The position numbers and the translations under genes are program-made. From a virus, in IMG/VR virus record IMGVR_UViG_3300027759_000432, positions 1 through 23,508 of that record: a stretch of 23,508 bases of DNA. One strand, given 5' to 3'. Position 1 is the first letter of the stretch. Each line of letters starts with the position of its first letter. Below the pieces are notes generated by a model. The model saw nothing but the letters and a program-made list of their open reading frames with translations. It was not told the origin of the DNA and did no database searches. This document shows, piece by piece, positions 8,275-16,944 of the stretch.

Positions 8275-11200
8275 TTACTGATATAAAGGAAAAAATCTTC
8301 GTCCACTGCCTTCAACATATACAGGAGCCCACCCCCAAAATAATTTGCTTCCAATACCACTTAAGTCTTGATCTGTACCACCACCATTAATTGTAAATAT
8401 ATAAGCATTTGGATCTGTTAATCCACCTCCACCAATTCCATAGTCACCTTCCCCTATTAAATAAAGATTTGGTACTATTGTTTTGTTTTCTAAACCAGGT
8501 GTTTTTAAATCCGCAGCAAATGCACTGTATTTCTTTTCTGGATATAAAGACGATGTAGTATTATAATAAATAAAAGATAAAACCATTTCTTGAGCAGGTA
8601 CTAAAGTAATAGATCCAGATTCTTCAATTGATCCGCTGCCTGGACCATCGAATCCGGCCACTCCACCCCATTCTATTTGTTGATATGGATAAAAACTAAT
8701 TGTGTTATTATTGCTTCCGGATGATACTACTCTGATACTAAATGAACCAGAATCAGATGATGAGTTAATATGTATATTTAAATTATTGAGAGTATGTAAA
8801 TGCCAAAAAGAATATTCGGATGAACACGTAATTGATGAAGTTGATCCACTAAAATAAGAAGAAGTGAATGACATTTCACCTTGTCCACCAGGCCCAACAG
8901 GTGATGGTATCCAAACTGTATCATAATTATTGGAACTACTTTTTGCTAAAATATAATTTATAGTTCCACCTGTTGGTATTCCGTTTATTGAATAACTAGA
9001 TGTATCCGAATAACTTGATGAAACAGTATAACTAGCAGTAATTGCTCTTGACGCACTTATTGCCCACGAAGCAGTTCCATATAAACTAGATGTAATATTA
9101 TATGATGATATTGATCCAGTAACAATTAAAGATCCTGTAACATATCCACTTCCTGTAAATGGAAATCCACTTCCTGTTCCACCACCCACACTCGCACTAA
9201 TAGTTACAATTGGACCAGAACCACTAATAATAGTTATTCCTGGTCCACCAATTATAGAAGTAATATTACCACCTCCACCACCACCACTACCAGAAGCAAC
9301 CGCACTGGAAGTCATTACACAGATTTGTTTTGTAGAGTCATCCCACACTAAAAAATACCTAAATGGTTCCGGTGTATTTATAACACAAGTTGGACTTTGC
9401 CAAGTAATACTACTCGTAATATTTAAAACATCCGTATTTACTGTTCCTACAGTAATTACGTCTCCTACATTTCCTAAATCAGGAGGAACGCTACTTCCAG
9501 AAGGATCAAAAACTTGAACTGTTCTTAAATTTGTATAGGAAAGATTTGAATTTACATCATATAATTCAGATTTTATTTCAAAAACTTCATTTGCTACATT
9601 TACTGGAAACGGAATTTTTACATAATAAGCATTTCCAGTATAACCATACAATTCAGAAACTTTTATTGACAAATCAGAAACAATTATTTGTTTGACATTT
9701 TCAGGATAAACAACTAAAGTTCCATAAAGATCTTCGGGAAATTTAAATTCAAAATTTTGTTTTTGATCAAAATATTTTCCAGTAGAGCTTCCGCTATAAG
9801 CAAATTCGGCGATTAATACACCTCTATTTGAATCATATCCTATATTTTTATTTACACTTGGTAACGAACTGGTAATGTAAAATTTTAATTTTGATATTGC
9901 GGAAGAATCTTTTTCTATTACAGATGTTCTGAATGATAAAACATAATCTGTATTTTTATAAAAACTCAAAAAGTTACTGTCAAAATTTGATCCTGATTGT
10001 GCAGATTGTTCATTTGCATTATATGGTAAATAAGAAACATTTCTGTTTGTAAATGATGTATTTGCTTTTACAATTGCATATGTACCATTCAAATTACTAC
10101 CGGATATTTTTAACCCATCAATAAATGTTTGATTGTCATATTTAAGATTCAAATCATTTGAACTTGTAAACCAAAAATTATTTATATGAAATTGACTAAA
10201 AAATGAACCCAATCTTTCAAATGCTTTGTTTGGAGTAACTGGATCTCTTAATATTTCCGTATCACCGAATGTTTCATCAATTACTGATTCAAAATCGCCA
10301 AGAGTTCTTAAACTTTTTCTATAAACTTTATGTTTAGAAGGTTTACCCGTAAAAGTATTAATGTTTTTATAAATTATCTTCGCATAAGAAAACTTCTTAT
10401 ATTGTTTTACACCGCTTAATCCTAAAGATTCTTGTAAATAACTTGATGATAAAAATAAATTAGAATTATAAGTAATATCATTATAAACAATTTTATAATT
10501 TCCACTTGTAATCGTAGCAACTTTATTATTATAAGTAAATGGTGTATCTAAAATTAATGTAGTAGTATTTAATGTATCTTTGATTAAAAAAGAAGCAGTA
10601 GTATTAATATTAATTTCATTAAAACTAGCATAATCTTTTATTTTATTTATGTATAATTCTATTTGGAAGTTCTTTAAACTAGAACTAAAATTCGCATTAG
10701 CATCAATAATTCTATAATCTACCAAATTTTTTCTATATCCAAATTTTTGTATATCAAAGTCTGCTTTTGGTTGTACCGGAGTTGATAGAAAACTGCCTGT
10801 AACTATTTTAGGATTATTTTCTAAAGATGATGACACCGCATACGATAATATAGGTTCAACTTCAATTAATGGTTGATTATAAAATCTTATTTTTGAATCG
10901 GTAACTTTATTAACATTTATATTTATATTAGCGGACCATCTTATGATTTTGTCATCTGATGTAGTAGAAACTAATATTATCTTACCAGAACCAATTGAAT
11001 TTTGTTCGTAAACATATATTGATAGTACAATAATTCTTTTATTGGTTAATTGGTCAATACTTATAGCCTTTTCTATAAAAAGAGGTACACCATTACCATC
11101 AAATGCCTCAGTAAATATTTCAGCACCAATTTTGAGTTTGTCACTTCCATTGATTACCAACGCATTTTTCCCCACAGAGAATTCTGGTGAAAACTCTGTG

Positions 11201-11292
11201 AGGTTAAAATATTCGGATAAGTATGTCTTATCTTCTATATTAACTGTTCGGCTTGATAAACCTAAAATTTGACCTGTCTTTATGCTGGGCAT
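8275..11292 (-). CDS. Fibre-like virion structural protein with Gly-rich linker and ASY-type repeats
   Basis: No single named family is certain for this 1005-aa protein, but its make-up is that of a tail fibre or baseplate-associated fibre. Residues 1 to about 620 are Ser/Thr/Asn-rich beta-type sequence. A FRYFLVWDDSTKQICVMTSS segment (about 640-660) leads into a flexible GSGGGGGGN linker (about 665). Then come GSGYVTGSLIVTGSI and a run of ASRAITASYTVSSSYSDT-type repeats (about 715-765). These repeats, usually TASYA-like, are common in the trimeric shafts of phage fibres. The C-terminal 200 residues form a Gly- and aromatic-rich head ending in GRRFFPLYQ. It sits between the recombination gene and the tail sheath, supporting a virion role. 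A receptor-binding role for the C-terminus is inferred, not seen. Confidence 0.7.
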   Translation of the reverse strand: MPSIKTGQILGLSSRTVNIEDKTYLSEYFNLTEFSPEFSVGKNALVINGSDKLKIGAEIFTEAFDGNGVPLFIEKAISIDQLTNKRIIVLSIYVYEQNSIGSGKIILVSTTSDDKIIRWSANININVNKVTDSKIRFYNQPLIEVEPILSYAVSSSLENNPKIVTGSFLSTPVQPKADFDIQKFGYRKNLVDYRIIDANANFSSSLKNFQIELYINKIKDYASFNEININTTASFLIKDTLNTTTLILDTPFTYNNKVATITSGNYKIVYNDITYNSNLFLSSSYLQESLGLSGVKQYKKFSYAKIIYKNINTFTGKPSKHKVYRKSLRTLGDFESVIDETFGDTEILRDPVTPNKAFERLGSFFSQFHINNFWFTSSNDLNLKYDNQTFIDGLKISGSNLNGTYAIVKANTSFTNRNVSYLPYNANEQSAQSGSNFDSNFLSFYKNTDYVLSFRTSVIEKDSSAISKLKFYITSSLPSVNKNIGYDSNRGVLIAEFAYSGSSTGKYFDQKQNFEFKFPEDLYGTLVVYPENVKQIIVSDLSIKVSELYGYTGNAYYVKIPFPVNVANEVFEIKSELYDVNSNLSYTNLRTVQVFDPSGSSVPPDLGNVGDVITVGTVNTDVLNITSSITWQSPTCVINTPEPFRYFLVWDDSTKQICVMTSSAVASGSGGGGGGNITSIIGGPGITIISGSGPIVTISASVGGGTGSGFPFTGSGYVTGSLIVTGSISSYNITSSLYGTASWAISASRAITASYTVSSSYSDTSSYSINGIPTGGTINYILAKSSSNNYDTVWIPSPVGPGGQGEMSFTSSYFSGSTSSITCSSEYSFWHLHTLNNLNIHINSSSDSGSFSIRVVSSGSNNNTISFYPYQQIEWGGVAGFDGPGSGSIEESGSITLVPAQEMVLSFIYYNTTSSLYPEKKYSAFAADLKTPGLENKTIVPNLYLIGEGDYGIGGGGLTDPNAYIFTINGGGTDQDLSGIGSKLFWGWAPVYVEGSGRRFFPLYQ

Positions 11293-11320
11293 ATATACTA
11301 TAAATATATATACCCATTAA

Positions 11321-14300
11321 TTATACATAATTAACTTTAGAGAACCCGTTTTCTTTCTTAATTTCAAGTCTATTGTCAACCATATCCCTCATACTATCCA
11401 AATGACTAATAATCCATACGAAATCAAAATTAGTCTTTAAGAACGCAAATAAAGCACCCATAGAAGATAAATTATCAGCATCAGCACACCCAAATCCTTC
11501 ATCTATAGCTATAAAGTTGGGTCTTGGTAGATTACTGATGTTAATTAATGCAACTCTCATAGCCAATGAACTAACAAACCTTTCCATACCACTAGCCAAT
11601 TCTAATGGCCAGCGTTTATCTTCGTAATTAATATGTGTAGTTACATTTTTACCATCTGTCTGTAAGGTTACCGTAAATTCTACTATTTGGTTTAATATGT
11701 TATTTACTTCCTTTTCAATTGTTGGTAACGCCTTACTAATCAATTCATATGGAATACCATCTCTGGATATTGAATTTGTATACAATTGATATGCTTCATA
11801 TTCAATTTCAAGTACTTTAACATCTTCAATTGATTTTTGAATAGTCTTTCTTTGTTCTTCAAATCCAGAAATTTTTGTATTATAATTGATAATGTTGTTA
11901 TTTACATTCTTAATTTCTAAATCAATAGTTTTGATATTAGATTTAATTGAATCAATTGCATCTTTAACAGTTTTGTTAGATTCAATTGCATCTTTATTAT
12001 TATAATATTCTTCAATTTGACTTTCAACATTAATGAGAGAGTTCTGGTCAGAACTAATCTTATTTGATATTTTTAGAATTTCAGTATTTAATTTGTTAAT
12101 TTTAATCTGTGTTTCAACATATAATTTATGAACATCATTATACTTTTTCCAATGATCCTTTATATAAGACACTTCATTAATTTTGTTTTTAATATTATTA
12201 TATTCATTAACAAGACTTTGCGCTTCAACTTTATCTAATTCTAATTCTTCTCTTGTTTTAATTGCATCTTTAACGAACACATTTGTTGTACAAAAATTAC
12301 AATTCGGATCATACTTATGTTCTTCTAACTTCTTTAATTTCTGTAGTTTAGATGTAACAACAATCTTTTTCTTTTCAATAAGATGTTCTTTTTGACTAAA
12401 TGATGATTCTAGTTCCTTGAACAATTCATACTTAGTTGTAATATCATCGTTTTCATAGTTCTTTATAATTTCATCATATTCTTTGTATGTTGATTCAATA
12501 GATGATAATTGAGACTTATATGAATTTAAACTGGAAGATTGTGTTGATATAGAATTTTCTAATGAAATCTTTTTTGATTCAATAGAAACAATATCAATAA
12601 TATTACTGTTAATATTAATAAGTTTTTTGGTTTCATCTAAAAGACATTCATTTTCAGAATCCCGATTGTTAGACAGTTTTTCTAAATTAGTATTTTCATT
12701 TCTTAACGAACCCGAAAAGTTTTCTATATCCGAATTTAAAATCAATAAATTCTGAGTATAATCATTATTCTTGAAATTCTTTAATAATGAATTAATTTCT
12801 TTAGTCTTATCTGATGCATCGTTATACAAACTGTCAAATATAGTTAGTCCCATAAATTGAGCCAACAAATCTTTTCTTTCTGTTTGTCCCATATCTACAA
12901 ATGATCCAACCTTATTGTTTTGAATACTCAAGACAGTTAAAATAAAATCGTCATATGTACCTACATAATCACGAATAATATCATTGGTACTTCTACGAGC
13001 TTCACCGTTAAGTTCTACAACTTTACCACCTTCTTCTTTCCAGAACTTTACATCTACTTTGACATTACCTTTTTTATCCGCATGTCCTTTTCTTTCAATG
13101 AAGAAATCTACACCATTAACTTCAAAGTTAAACTTACAACGGAATGTCACCTTTTGCGTATTAAGAATGTGAGATGCTTTGAATGCTCTATCACATTTAT
13201 CAAAAATACAAAAAGATAATGCAGACAATACACTTGATTTACCCGCAGCATTATTAGCAAATAATCCAACTACATTATGCATCTTAGTAAAGTCAATAAC
13301 ATTGTCTTCACCATAACTAAACATATTGTCAAATTCAAATTTCTTAGGTTTCCATCGAATATTTCTAACGACAGATTCTTTTTCTAAAGAAACATTTAAA
13401 TCTTTGTTTATTTTATAAATCTTTTCAAGTGTATCTTTTGTTGGATTTAAATTCTGGTTACTAAGATAGTCTGTTATCAACTTATTTTGATAATCAACAT
13501 CAGACACATCGGTTAAATTAAAATTATTATTATCAATAATATTACCTGAAGATGTATTTAATGAATCTACACGAACATATGTCACTTCCATTACCTCTGA
13601 TTTTTCTCGGATAGATGACAATACAGATTTAACTTCAGTTGCAACGCTTTCAAAACACTTTAATCTAAGTCTTGCCTTTTTAGGCATATTAGAAATATCA
13701 GTAATTAAATTACCTTTATTGATTTCCGCAGTATAAAATCCATAATCATTTGGAATTTCAAAGTGTTTAAATACTTTGGTCTTTAAATCCCAAAATACAA
13801 ATCCATGACCCTTTAATTCTTCACCATGATTTTGTTGAATTAATGAACCACAGTAAACAATTATTGGATTGGATTGACTTAGAACTTGATGTCTGTGAAT
13901 ATCTCCCAACAATACAATATCGTGTCCGTCAAAGATTTCGTTTGTAATAGTTCTACTCGCAACTTTATATCCTACATCAGTAATTGCATTGTTTACTGGA
14001 CCGTGAAATAAAGCAATTTTATAACGAGTTTCATTTAAATAAATCTTTGGAATGTCTTTTACTTTAATATATTTATCCGGTTCATCAAATACACTATAGT
14101 GATTAAACAAAATATCTCCTAAGATATAAAGTCCAGAATCCTTTAGATAAAATAAATTTTTATGATTAATCGCATTAACAATTGGACTCAAACTATCTAA
14201 TCTGTTTTTATTGGCCAAAGTAGCATCGTGATTACCTGAAATCAATATCGTTGGTCTTCTATCTGCTAGATTTTGTAAAAATTCAGATGTAATCTTTACA

Positions 14301-14506
14301 CATTCAGGTGAAAGATCGCTCTTTGAATGCAAGACATCTCCTAATACTGTAACTACAGTTTCCGTAGGTGTCTTTTCTATTGCTTTATACAATCTTTCAA
14401 ATACTTGATTGTATTCATCGTGTCTCTTTGTAAGACGTAAATGAATATCCGCAATGTGAAATACATTCTTGAATTCTTTTATATCTGATTTAAGATATTT
14501 TGCCAT
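11321..14506 (-). CDS. Fused Mre11-Rad50 (SbcD-SbcC / T4 gp47-gp46) recombination nuclease
   Basis: One 1061-aa chain contains both subunits of the DNA end-processing complex that T4 makes from genes 47 and 46. The N-terminal calcineurin-like phosphoesterase (1 to about 260) has DIH (D20, H22), GDVLH (56-60), GNHD (91-94), FHGP (H168) and GDIHRH (201-206), the metal-binding residues of Mre11. The C-terminal Rad50/SbcC ATPase (about 385-1061) has a P-loop at 414-425, a Q-loop near LSIQNNKVGSF, a long coiled coil interrupted by a zinc-hook NCNFC (about 735), the ABC signature LASGMERFVSSLAMR (about 970), Walker B FIAIDEGFG (about 1000) and a final switch His (ISHLDSM). The P-loop is GLFANNAAGKSS, with Ala where GPNGAGKSS has its first and third Gly. 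It follows the primase gene with a 1-nt gap. The order nuclease-then-ATPase matches 47-46, so a gene fusion is likely. Confidence 0.93.
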   Translation of the reverse strand: MAKYLKSDIKEFKNVFHIADIHLRLTKRHDEYNQVFERLYKAIEKTPTETVVTVLGDVLHSKSDLSPECVKITSEFLQNLADRRPTILISGNHDATLANKNRLDSLSPIVNAINHKNLFYLKDSGLYILGDILFNHYSVFDEPDKYIKVKDIPKIYLNETRYKIALFHGPVNNAITDVGYKVASRTITNEIFDGHDIVLLGDIHRHQVLSQSNPIIVYCGSLIQQNHGEELKGHGFVFWDLKTKVFKHFEIPNDYGFYTAEINKGNLITDISNMPKKARLRLKCFESVATEVKSVLSSIREKSEVMEVTYVRVDSLNTSSGNIIDNNNFNLTDVSDVDYQNKLITDYLSNQNLNPTKDTLEKIYKINKDLNVSLEKESVVRNIRWKPKKFEFDNMFSYGEDNVIDFTKMHNVVGLFANNAAGKSSVLSALSFCIFDKCDRAFKASHILNTQKVTFRCKFNFEVNGVDFFIERKGHADKKGNVKVDVKFWKEEGGKVVELNGEARRSTNDIIRDYVGTYDDFILTVLSIQNNKVGSFVDMGQTERKDLLAQFMGLTIFDSLYNDASDKTKEINSLLKNFKNNDYTQNLLILNSDIENFSGSLRNENTNLEKLSNNRDSENECLLDETKKLININSNIIDIVSIESKKISLENSISTQSSSLNSYKSQLSSIESTYKEYDEIIKNYENDDITTKYELFKELESSFSQKEHLIEKKKIVVTSKLQKLKKLEEHKYDPNCNFCTTNVFVKDAIKTREELELDKVEAQSLVNEYNNIKNKINEVSYIKDHWKKYNDVHKLYVETQIKINKLNTEILKISNKISSDQNSLINVESQIEEYYNNKDAIESNKTVKDAIDSIKSNIKTIDLEIKNVNNNIINYNTKISGFEEQRKTIQKSIEDVKVLEIEYEAYQLYTNSISRDGIPYELISKALPTIEKEVNNILNQIVEFTVTLQTDGKNVTTHINYEDKRWPLELASGMERFVSSLAMRVALINISNLPRPNFIAIDEGFGCADADNLSSMGALFAFLKTNFDFVWIISHLDSMRDMVDNRLEIKKENGFSKVNYV

Positions 14507-14507
14507 A

Positions 14508-15464
14508 TTATATTCTTAGTTTTAACTTAAACAACTTTTCAAAGTCCATCGTATCACAACTGTCTATCAGTTGCCAAGTTTTTTCAAAACCTATTACACT
14601 TGGATCTTTACCGTCCAATATTATCAATTTAGACGGAATACTATTCTTGATTAGAAACTCACAGATTTTGATGGAATCTTTTATCGCATCATTGTCTAAT
14701 AAAATATGTACCATCGGAACATCGTGTTCTAATAATTTTAATTTTAATTGTTTGCTTAATGTCTTTCCGAACAATGGTATACAATTACTTTTAACTGCAA
14801 TAGCATCAAATGGTCCTTCAACCAATGTTATAGGTTGTTCAAAATTAATGAATAATTCAAACCCAATAATATTCTTTGATGCGGAACAACTCACATATTT
14901 CAATCCTTTAGTGTCAAAAAAACTTCTGGCAGTATAGAAATTCAATGTACCATTACTATCATATGATGGTATTACTACTCTATTTTTTAAATCTCCTTCG
15001 GTACAATATCCAATATTATATCTTATAATATCATTCTTAGTTATATTTCTGGACTTGAGATACTTTAATGCATGTTTATATTCTAGTTCATTTACTGGGT
15101 CACTAATAGGTTTATATTCTTTTGGTAGTTTTACCAGTTTTATTTCTTCTGGTTTATCTTCAAAAGAAATAGAAAATTCCTCAATAGATTTTTTATAAAA
15201 CGATTTCTGACTTAATCCAATTGATGTATAATATTCTGCGGGAGCATTTAATTTCTTAAATAGAGACTTGAAACTTGTTCCACTAAAACCACATACCCAA
15301 CAATTATATTTGCCTGTGTGTAAATTAATCTCTAGTTTTCTTTTATAGTGTTTGCAAGATGGACAATGATAAACCGCATCAGTTCCTTTACGAATCTTAG
15401 GAACTTGATGCAACAGTTTATTTAAAACAGATATTATTGCCTCTTGATATAACAACATCAACAA
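14508..15464 (-). CDS. DnaG-type primase (zinc ribbon + TOPRIM), T4 gp61-like role
   Basis: This 318-aa protein should make RNA primers for lagging-strand synthesis at the phage fork. A CHC2-like zinc ribbon (C34, C37, C55, C58; CPSCKHY...CWVCGF) is followed by a linker. The catalytic core has NRVVIPSYD (161-169), TOPRIM motif 1 VEGPFDAI (215-222, Glu216), motif 2 LLDNDA (255-260, D257 and D259) and a final GKDPS (285-289). It is compact, near the size of T4 gp61 (342 aa), and lacks a helicase domain, so a separate helicase is expected elsewhere in the genome. It lies 18 nt after the DUF2786-like gene and 1 nt before the Mre11-Rad50 fusion, forming a replication-recombination cluster. The start may be M1 or M3; there is no Shine-Dalgarno sequence to decide. 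Confidence 0.9.
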   Translation of the reverse strand: MLMLLYQEAIISVLNKLLHQVPKIRKGTDAVYHCPSCKHYKRKLEINLHTGKYNCWVCGFSGTSFKSLFKKLNAPAEYYTSIGLSQKSFYKKSIEEFSISFEDKPEEIKLVKLPKEYKPISDPVNELEYKHALKYLKSRNITKNDIIRYNIGYCTEGDLKNRVVIPSYDSNGTLNFYTARSFFDTKGLKYVSCSASKNIIGFELFINFEQPITLVEGPFDAIAVKSNCIPLFGKTLSKQLKLKLLEHDVPMVHILLDNDAIKDSIKICEFLIKNSIPSKLIILDGKDPSVIGFEKTWQLIDSCDTMDFEKLFKLKLRI

Positions 15465-15482
15465 TACTTTACAGTAAAAGTC

Positions 15483-16145
15483 TTATTCAATCAACTTTTT
15501 ATTTGAATCGTTTTTTACCCACGGTTTTTTATCCAACGCAACCGCAATCTTCATCAACTTGATTGGATCAATTGGTTTTTCTTCTTGAACATCTTCGGAA
15601 AGATCTTCGGAATTTTCGTTTTCATCTGATGTTGTATCGTCATTTCCTTGGGTTTTTTGTTCCGATTCTTCTTCTTTAACATCTTCGGATGGCGTGGGCG
15701 GAATATCTTGCTGAATATTTTCTTGAGTATATGTTTGATGTTTTGGAATATAACCTATTACATTTCTGGCAATTATTCCCTGCATTAAATATCTTTTATA
15801 ATCATTGTACATGTCTCTATAATATTCAAATGCACTGATGATATTTTCATATTCACACAATTTTATACGAATGCAAATACAATTATTTTTTTCTTTCCAC
15901 TTTAATCCGGGAACATCCATTATCATACAACAAATATTAATGAGCAATTCTCTCTCATTTTTATCGTTTATAACGATATAATAATCTTTGGATTCTTCTG
16001 ATGTAGATATTTCGTCTGGGGATATATTATATTTTTCACATATCCTTTCTAATCTTTCTTTAGCCGCAATTCTTTCACCACCTTTACCCTTTTCGGCTAG
16101 TGCTTTTATCTTTTTTGCTAACTCTATTATTTTGTTGCGGTTCAT
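15483..16145 (-). CDS. DUF2786-like protein with acidic tail
   Basis: Residues 4-45 (KIIELAKKIKALAEKGKGGE, then RICEKYNIS) resemble DUF2786, a short helical domain of unknown function found in many phage proteins. Residues 50-135 form a second, mixed alpha/beta region with several Cys (ICCMIMD, CICIRIK) and a Tyr-rich helix, as often accompanies DUF2786. Residues about 145-195 are strongly acidic and Ser/Thr/Gln-rich (DVKEEESEQKT, DENENSEDLSED), probably disordered. The last 25 residues are basic. The 5' end overlaps the resolvase gene by 62 nt in another frame, an unusually long overlap, and the primase follows after 18 nt. The location suggests a role in DNA replication or recombination, but no activity can be read from the sequence. 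Confidence 0.7.
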   Translation of the reverse strand: MNRNKIIELAKKIKALAEKGKGGERIAAKERLERICEKYNISPDEISTSEESKDYYIVINDKNERELLINICCMIMDVPGLKWKEKNNCICIRIKLCEYENIISAFEYYRDMYNDYKRYLMQGIIARNVIGYIPKHQTYTQENIQQDIPPTPSEDVKEEESEQKTQGNDDTTSDENENSEDLSEDVQEEKPIDPIKLMKIAVALDKKPWVKNDSNKKLIE

Positions 16146-16650
16146 CTTTGTATAATGAGCAAACTATACCATCATACATATCACCATTTCGTTCATCCCA
16201 ATTACCCTTTTTGTTAAGAACCGTAAATTTAATTACATCTGGACAAAGTGATTCTAGTTCTGATTTTACAAATTGTTTTGATTTAACACCTTTAATTCTA
16301 CACTTACCAAATAACTGTTTACGCATGGTATTAACTGATAATAGATTTACCTTGACTTTAAAGTGTTCTTCAATAATATATGAAAAGACGGCATTATGCC
16401 TAGCCAATGTAATTATAACTTGTTGTGATGTGAATCCACCAGCAAATCCACTAAGAGCAGCTTCTAAATTAATGACGGTGACATCTTTAATTAATGGATT
16501 CTTTTCCAATTCAGATATAACAAAATAAGTTTTTTCTTTTGTTATTTCAAACTTTTTGGTATCAATATAACCAGCATCCAAGACTTTGCCGTCTTTACTA
16601 AATGCCCAACCTGTAACTGATGTAGATGAATCCAAACCTAATATAACCAT
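16084..16650 (-). CDS. RuvC-like Holliday junction resolvase
   Basis: This 188-aa RNase H-fold nuclease has a RuvC-type active site. The first motif is ILGLDSSTSVTGWA with catalytic D7. The second acidic residue is E63 in INLEAALSGF. The C-terminal acidic pair is in GDMYDGIV (D157, D160). It should cut branched recombination intermediates before packaging, the job done in T4 by the unrelated endonuclease VII (gp49). The last 15 residues are basic and Ser-rich and are encoded within the 62-nt overlap with the next gene, so the tail may simply be what the overlap allows. It is the first gene of the DNA-metabolism cluster and lies 23 nt from the small unknown gene upstream. There is no Shine-Dalgarno sequence before the ATG. 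Confidence 0.88.
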   Translation of the reverse strand: MVILGLDSSTSVTGWAFSKDGKVLDAGYIDTKKFEITKEKTYFVISELEKNPLIKDVTVINLEAALSGFAGGFTSQQVIITLARHNAVFSYIIEEHFKVKVNLLSVNTMRKQLFGKCRIKGVKSKQFVKSELESLCPDVIKFTVLNKKGNWDERNGDMYDGIVCSLYKDEPQQNNRVSKKDKSTSRKG

Positions 16651-16673
16651 ATACTAATATATAGTATATAATG

Positions 16674-16916
16674 TTACTGCTTATATTTTTTATTATTAAA
16701 ACCGTTTAAATAAAGGGATTTGCCTTTTTTGATTCCTTCAATTCCAAGACCTTCTTCTCCACCAGCTGCAAATCCTGGCTTAGTCCAATCTTTTTCTAAT
16801 TGTCCGAAAATATCAGGAGTAGCCTTTTTAGCGTCAAAAGCTCCACCAACCTTTTGTGTTTTATATCTTTCTTCTAAACTTTTATTTAAAGATTCTCTAT
16901 TTAATGGTGTTGGCAT
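16674..16916 (-). CDS. Small conserved-looking protein of unknown function (80 aa)
   Basis: I do not recognise this family. The protein is hydrophilic, starts MPTPLNRESLNKSLEERYKT, carries a Gly-rich centre (GFAAGGEEGLGIEGI, about 48-62) and has a basic Asn/Lys end. It has no signal peptide, membrane segment or Cys. It sits in line between the FG-GAP/dockerin gene upstream (28-nt gap) and the resolvase downstream (23-nt gap). The frame is open, in register with the minus-strand block, and the codon style matches its neighbours, so I take it as a real gene, possibly a small virion or assembly protein. Confidence 0.65.
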   Translation of the reverse strand: MPTPLNRESLNKSLEERYKTQKVGGAFDAKKATPDIFGQLEKDWTKPGFAAGGEEGLGIEGIKKGKSLYLNGFNNKKYKQ

Positions 16917-16944
16917 ATATTATACTTTCTTTTTATAAATATGT

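Noticed and set aside
14500-14937. Plus-strand frame of 145 codons opposite the primase gene
   Set aside because: It lies wholly over the conserved TOPRIM coding region and has no recognisable motif.
16100-16528. Plus-strand frame of 142 codons opposite the resolvase gene
   Set aside because: It is a shadow of the RuvC-like gene, whose catalytic motifs are all on the minus strand.
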